A DNA stretch of 5,647 nt from an uncultured Ignavibacteriales bacterium. GTDB taxonomy: Bacteria; Bacteroidota; Ignavibacteria; Ignavibacteriales; Ignavibacteriaceae. The notes beneath the pieces are model-generated. The model saw only the letters and a list, made by a program, of their open reading frames with translations. It was not told the DNA's origin and did not search any database. Where the stretch lies: the NCBI GenBank assembly GCA_903915485.1, contig CAIWTC010000120.1, positions 1 to 5,647 on the forward strand, read 5' to 3'. Positions 5,212-5,647 of this stretch are shown here, one piece after another. Numbering within the stretch: the stretch's first letter is position 1; every line of letters begins with the position of its first letter. Both the position numbers and the translations under genes were made by a program.

Positions 5212-5647
5212 TTATTCCTGGAGTCCTTTTCCCAATTTCTTGAGAAGTACGCTTAATTGTTCAATTTCTGAATCATTTAGAACCGAAGCAAAACGGGCAA
5301 CATCCTCGGCATGTTTGATAAAAGTTGCTTCGAATAGACTCAGCCCTTTTTCGGTAAGTTCTATAGATATTTTGCGCCTGTCAGCTGTTGAATGAATTCT
5401 TCTGACCAAATCATTTTTTTCAAGATTATCCACGACCAAGGTCATGTTTCCGCCTGAAACAAGCTGTTTTTTGCAGAGATTTCCAATAGTCATGGGACCG
5501 AGATGCCCCAATGTCTCTAAAACGCCAAACTGTGACTCAGTTAAGCCAAAACTGCGGATACTCTCATTCGTTTTTTTGTTGAAAGTAGAAGCAGCCCTAG
5601 CTAGCTTTACCCACATCGTTAGTGCCGCATCTATTTTTTTGCCGTAT
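5212..5647 (-). CDS. MarR-family transcriptional regulator, 5' end beyond the window
   Basis: The visible 144 codons form a winged-helix MarR regulator. In order they show a start-of-domain helix (YGKKIDAALT, then MWVKLARAASTF), FGLTESQFGVLETL, the helix-turn-helix around LGPMTIGNLCKK and LVSGGNMTLVVDNLEKNDLV, the wing STADRRKISIELTEKG with its DRR signature, and a C-terminal dimerisation helix. The ATG at 5616 is not the likely start: the frame stays open to the window edge and those residues (YGKKIDAALT) fit the conserved first helix. The protein is therefore cut by the window and probably lacks only a few residues. One cysteine (in GNLCKK) is present in the visible part. It likely acts as a dimeric repressor sensing a phenolic, quinone or oxidant signal. 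The pirin gene downstream on the same strand is the obvious candidate target, which is inference. Confidence 0.92.
   Translation of the reverse strand, partial: YGKKIDAALTMWVKLARAASTFNKKTNESIRSFGLTESQFGVLETLGHLGPMTIGNLCKKQLVSGGNMTLVVDNLEKNDLVRRIHSTADRRKISIELTEKGLSLFEATFIKHAEDVARFASVLNDSEIEQLSVLLKKLGKGLQE

Overview
The window is an ordinary-looking AT-rich chromosomal segment, most likely from the Bacteroidota/Ignavibacteria/Chlorobi side of the bacterial tree. Two promoter-like sites (for tRNA-Lys and greA) fit the Bacteroidota pattern TTTG or TTG, then 19-21 nt, then TAnnTTTG. Most starts lack a Shine-Dalgarno sequence and have only A/T-rich leaders. The histidine kinase has the HDLRNP-type H-box and linker style common in that group. 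The assignment is inferred from style, not from a database match.

Layout: 1-234 has no convincing gene. It holds a terminator-like hairpin at the left edge and a doubtful 50-residue Cys-containing minus-strand frame. 235-382 is a very compact minus-strand tRNA-Lys(CUU) unit with promoter, tRNA and terminator almost touching. 570-2408 (+) encodes a membrane sensor histidine kinase with a periplasmic Tll0287-like (DUF3365) c-heme domain, a PAS domain and a complete kinase core, with no response regulator beside it. 2528-3127 (+) is greA, with its promoter, a hairpin plus U-tract right at the predicted transcript start, and a weak hairpin after the stop. 3137-3182 is a perfect 17-bp inverted repeat just before ribD (3203-4312, +), which is followed by a terminator. 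The right end is on the minus strand and converges on ribD: a pirin-family protein (4386-5090), and upstream of it a MarR-family regulator (5212 to beyond the window edge) whose true start lies outside.

The genes do not form one pathway. The kinase senses redox state or a ligand at the envelope, GreA rescues stalled RNA polymerase, RibD makes the riboflavin precursor, and MarR plus pirin look like a small regulator/target pair, possibly for phenolic, quinone or oxidative stress. Each plus-strand gene appears to be its own transcription unit, separated by hairpins.

I do not see an undescribed multi-gene system. The signals most worth a second look are regulatory: a GraL-like attenuator arrangement in the greA leader, the large inverted repeat in front of ribD, the apparently leaderless tRNA-Lys unit, and the orphan heme-binding kinase.
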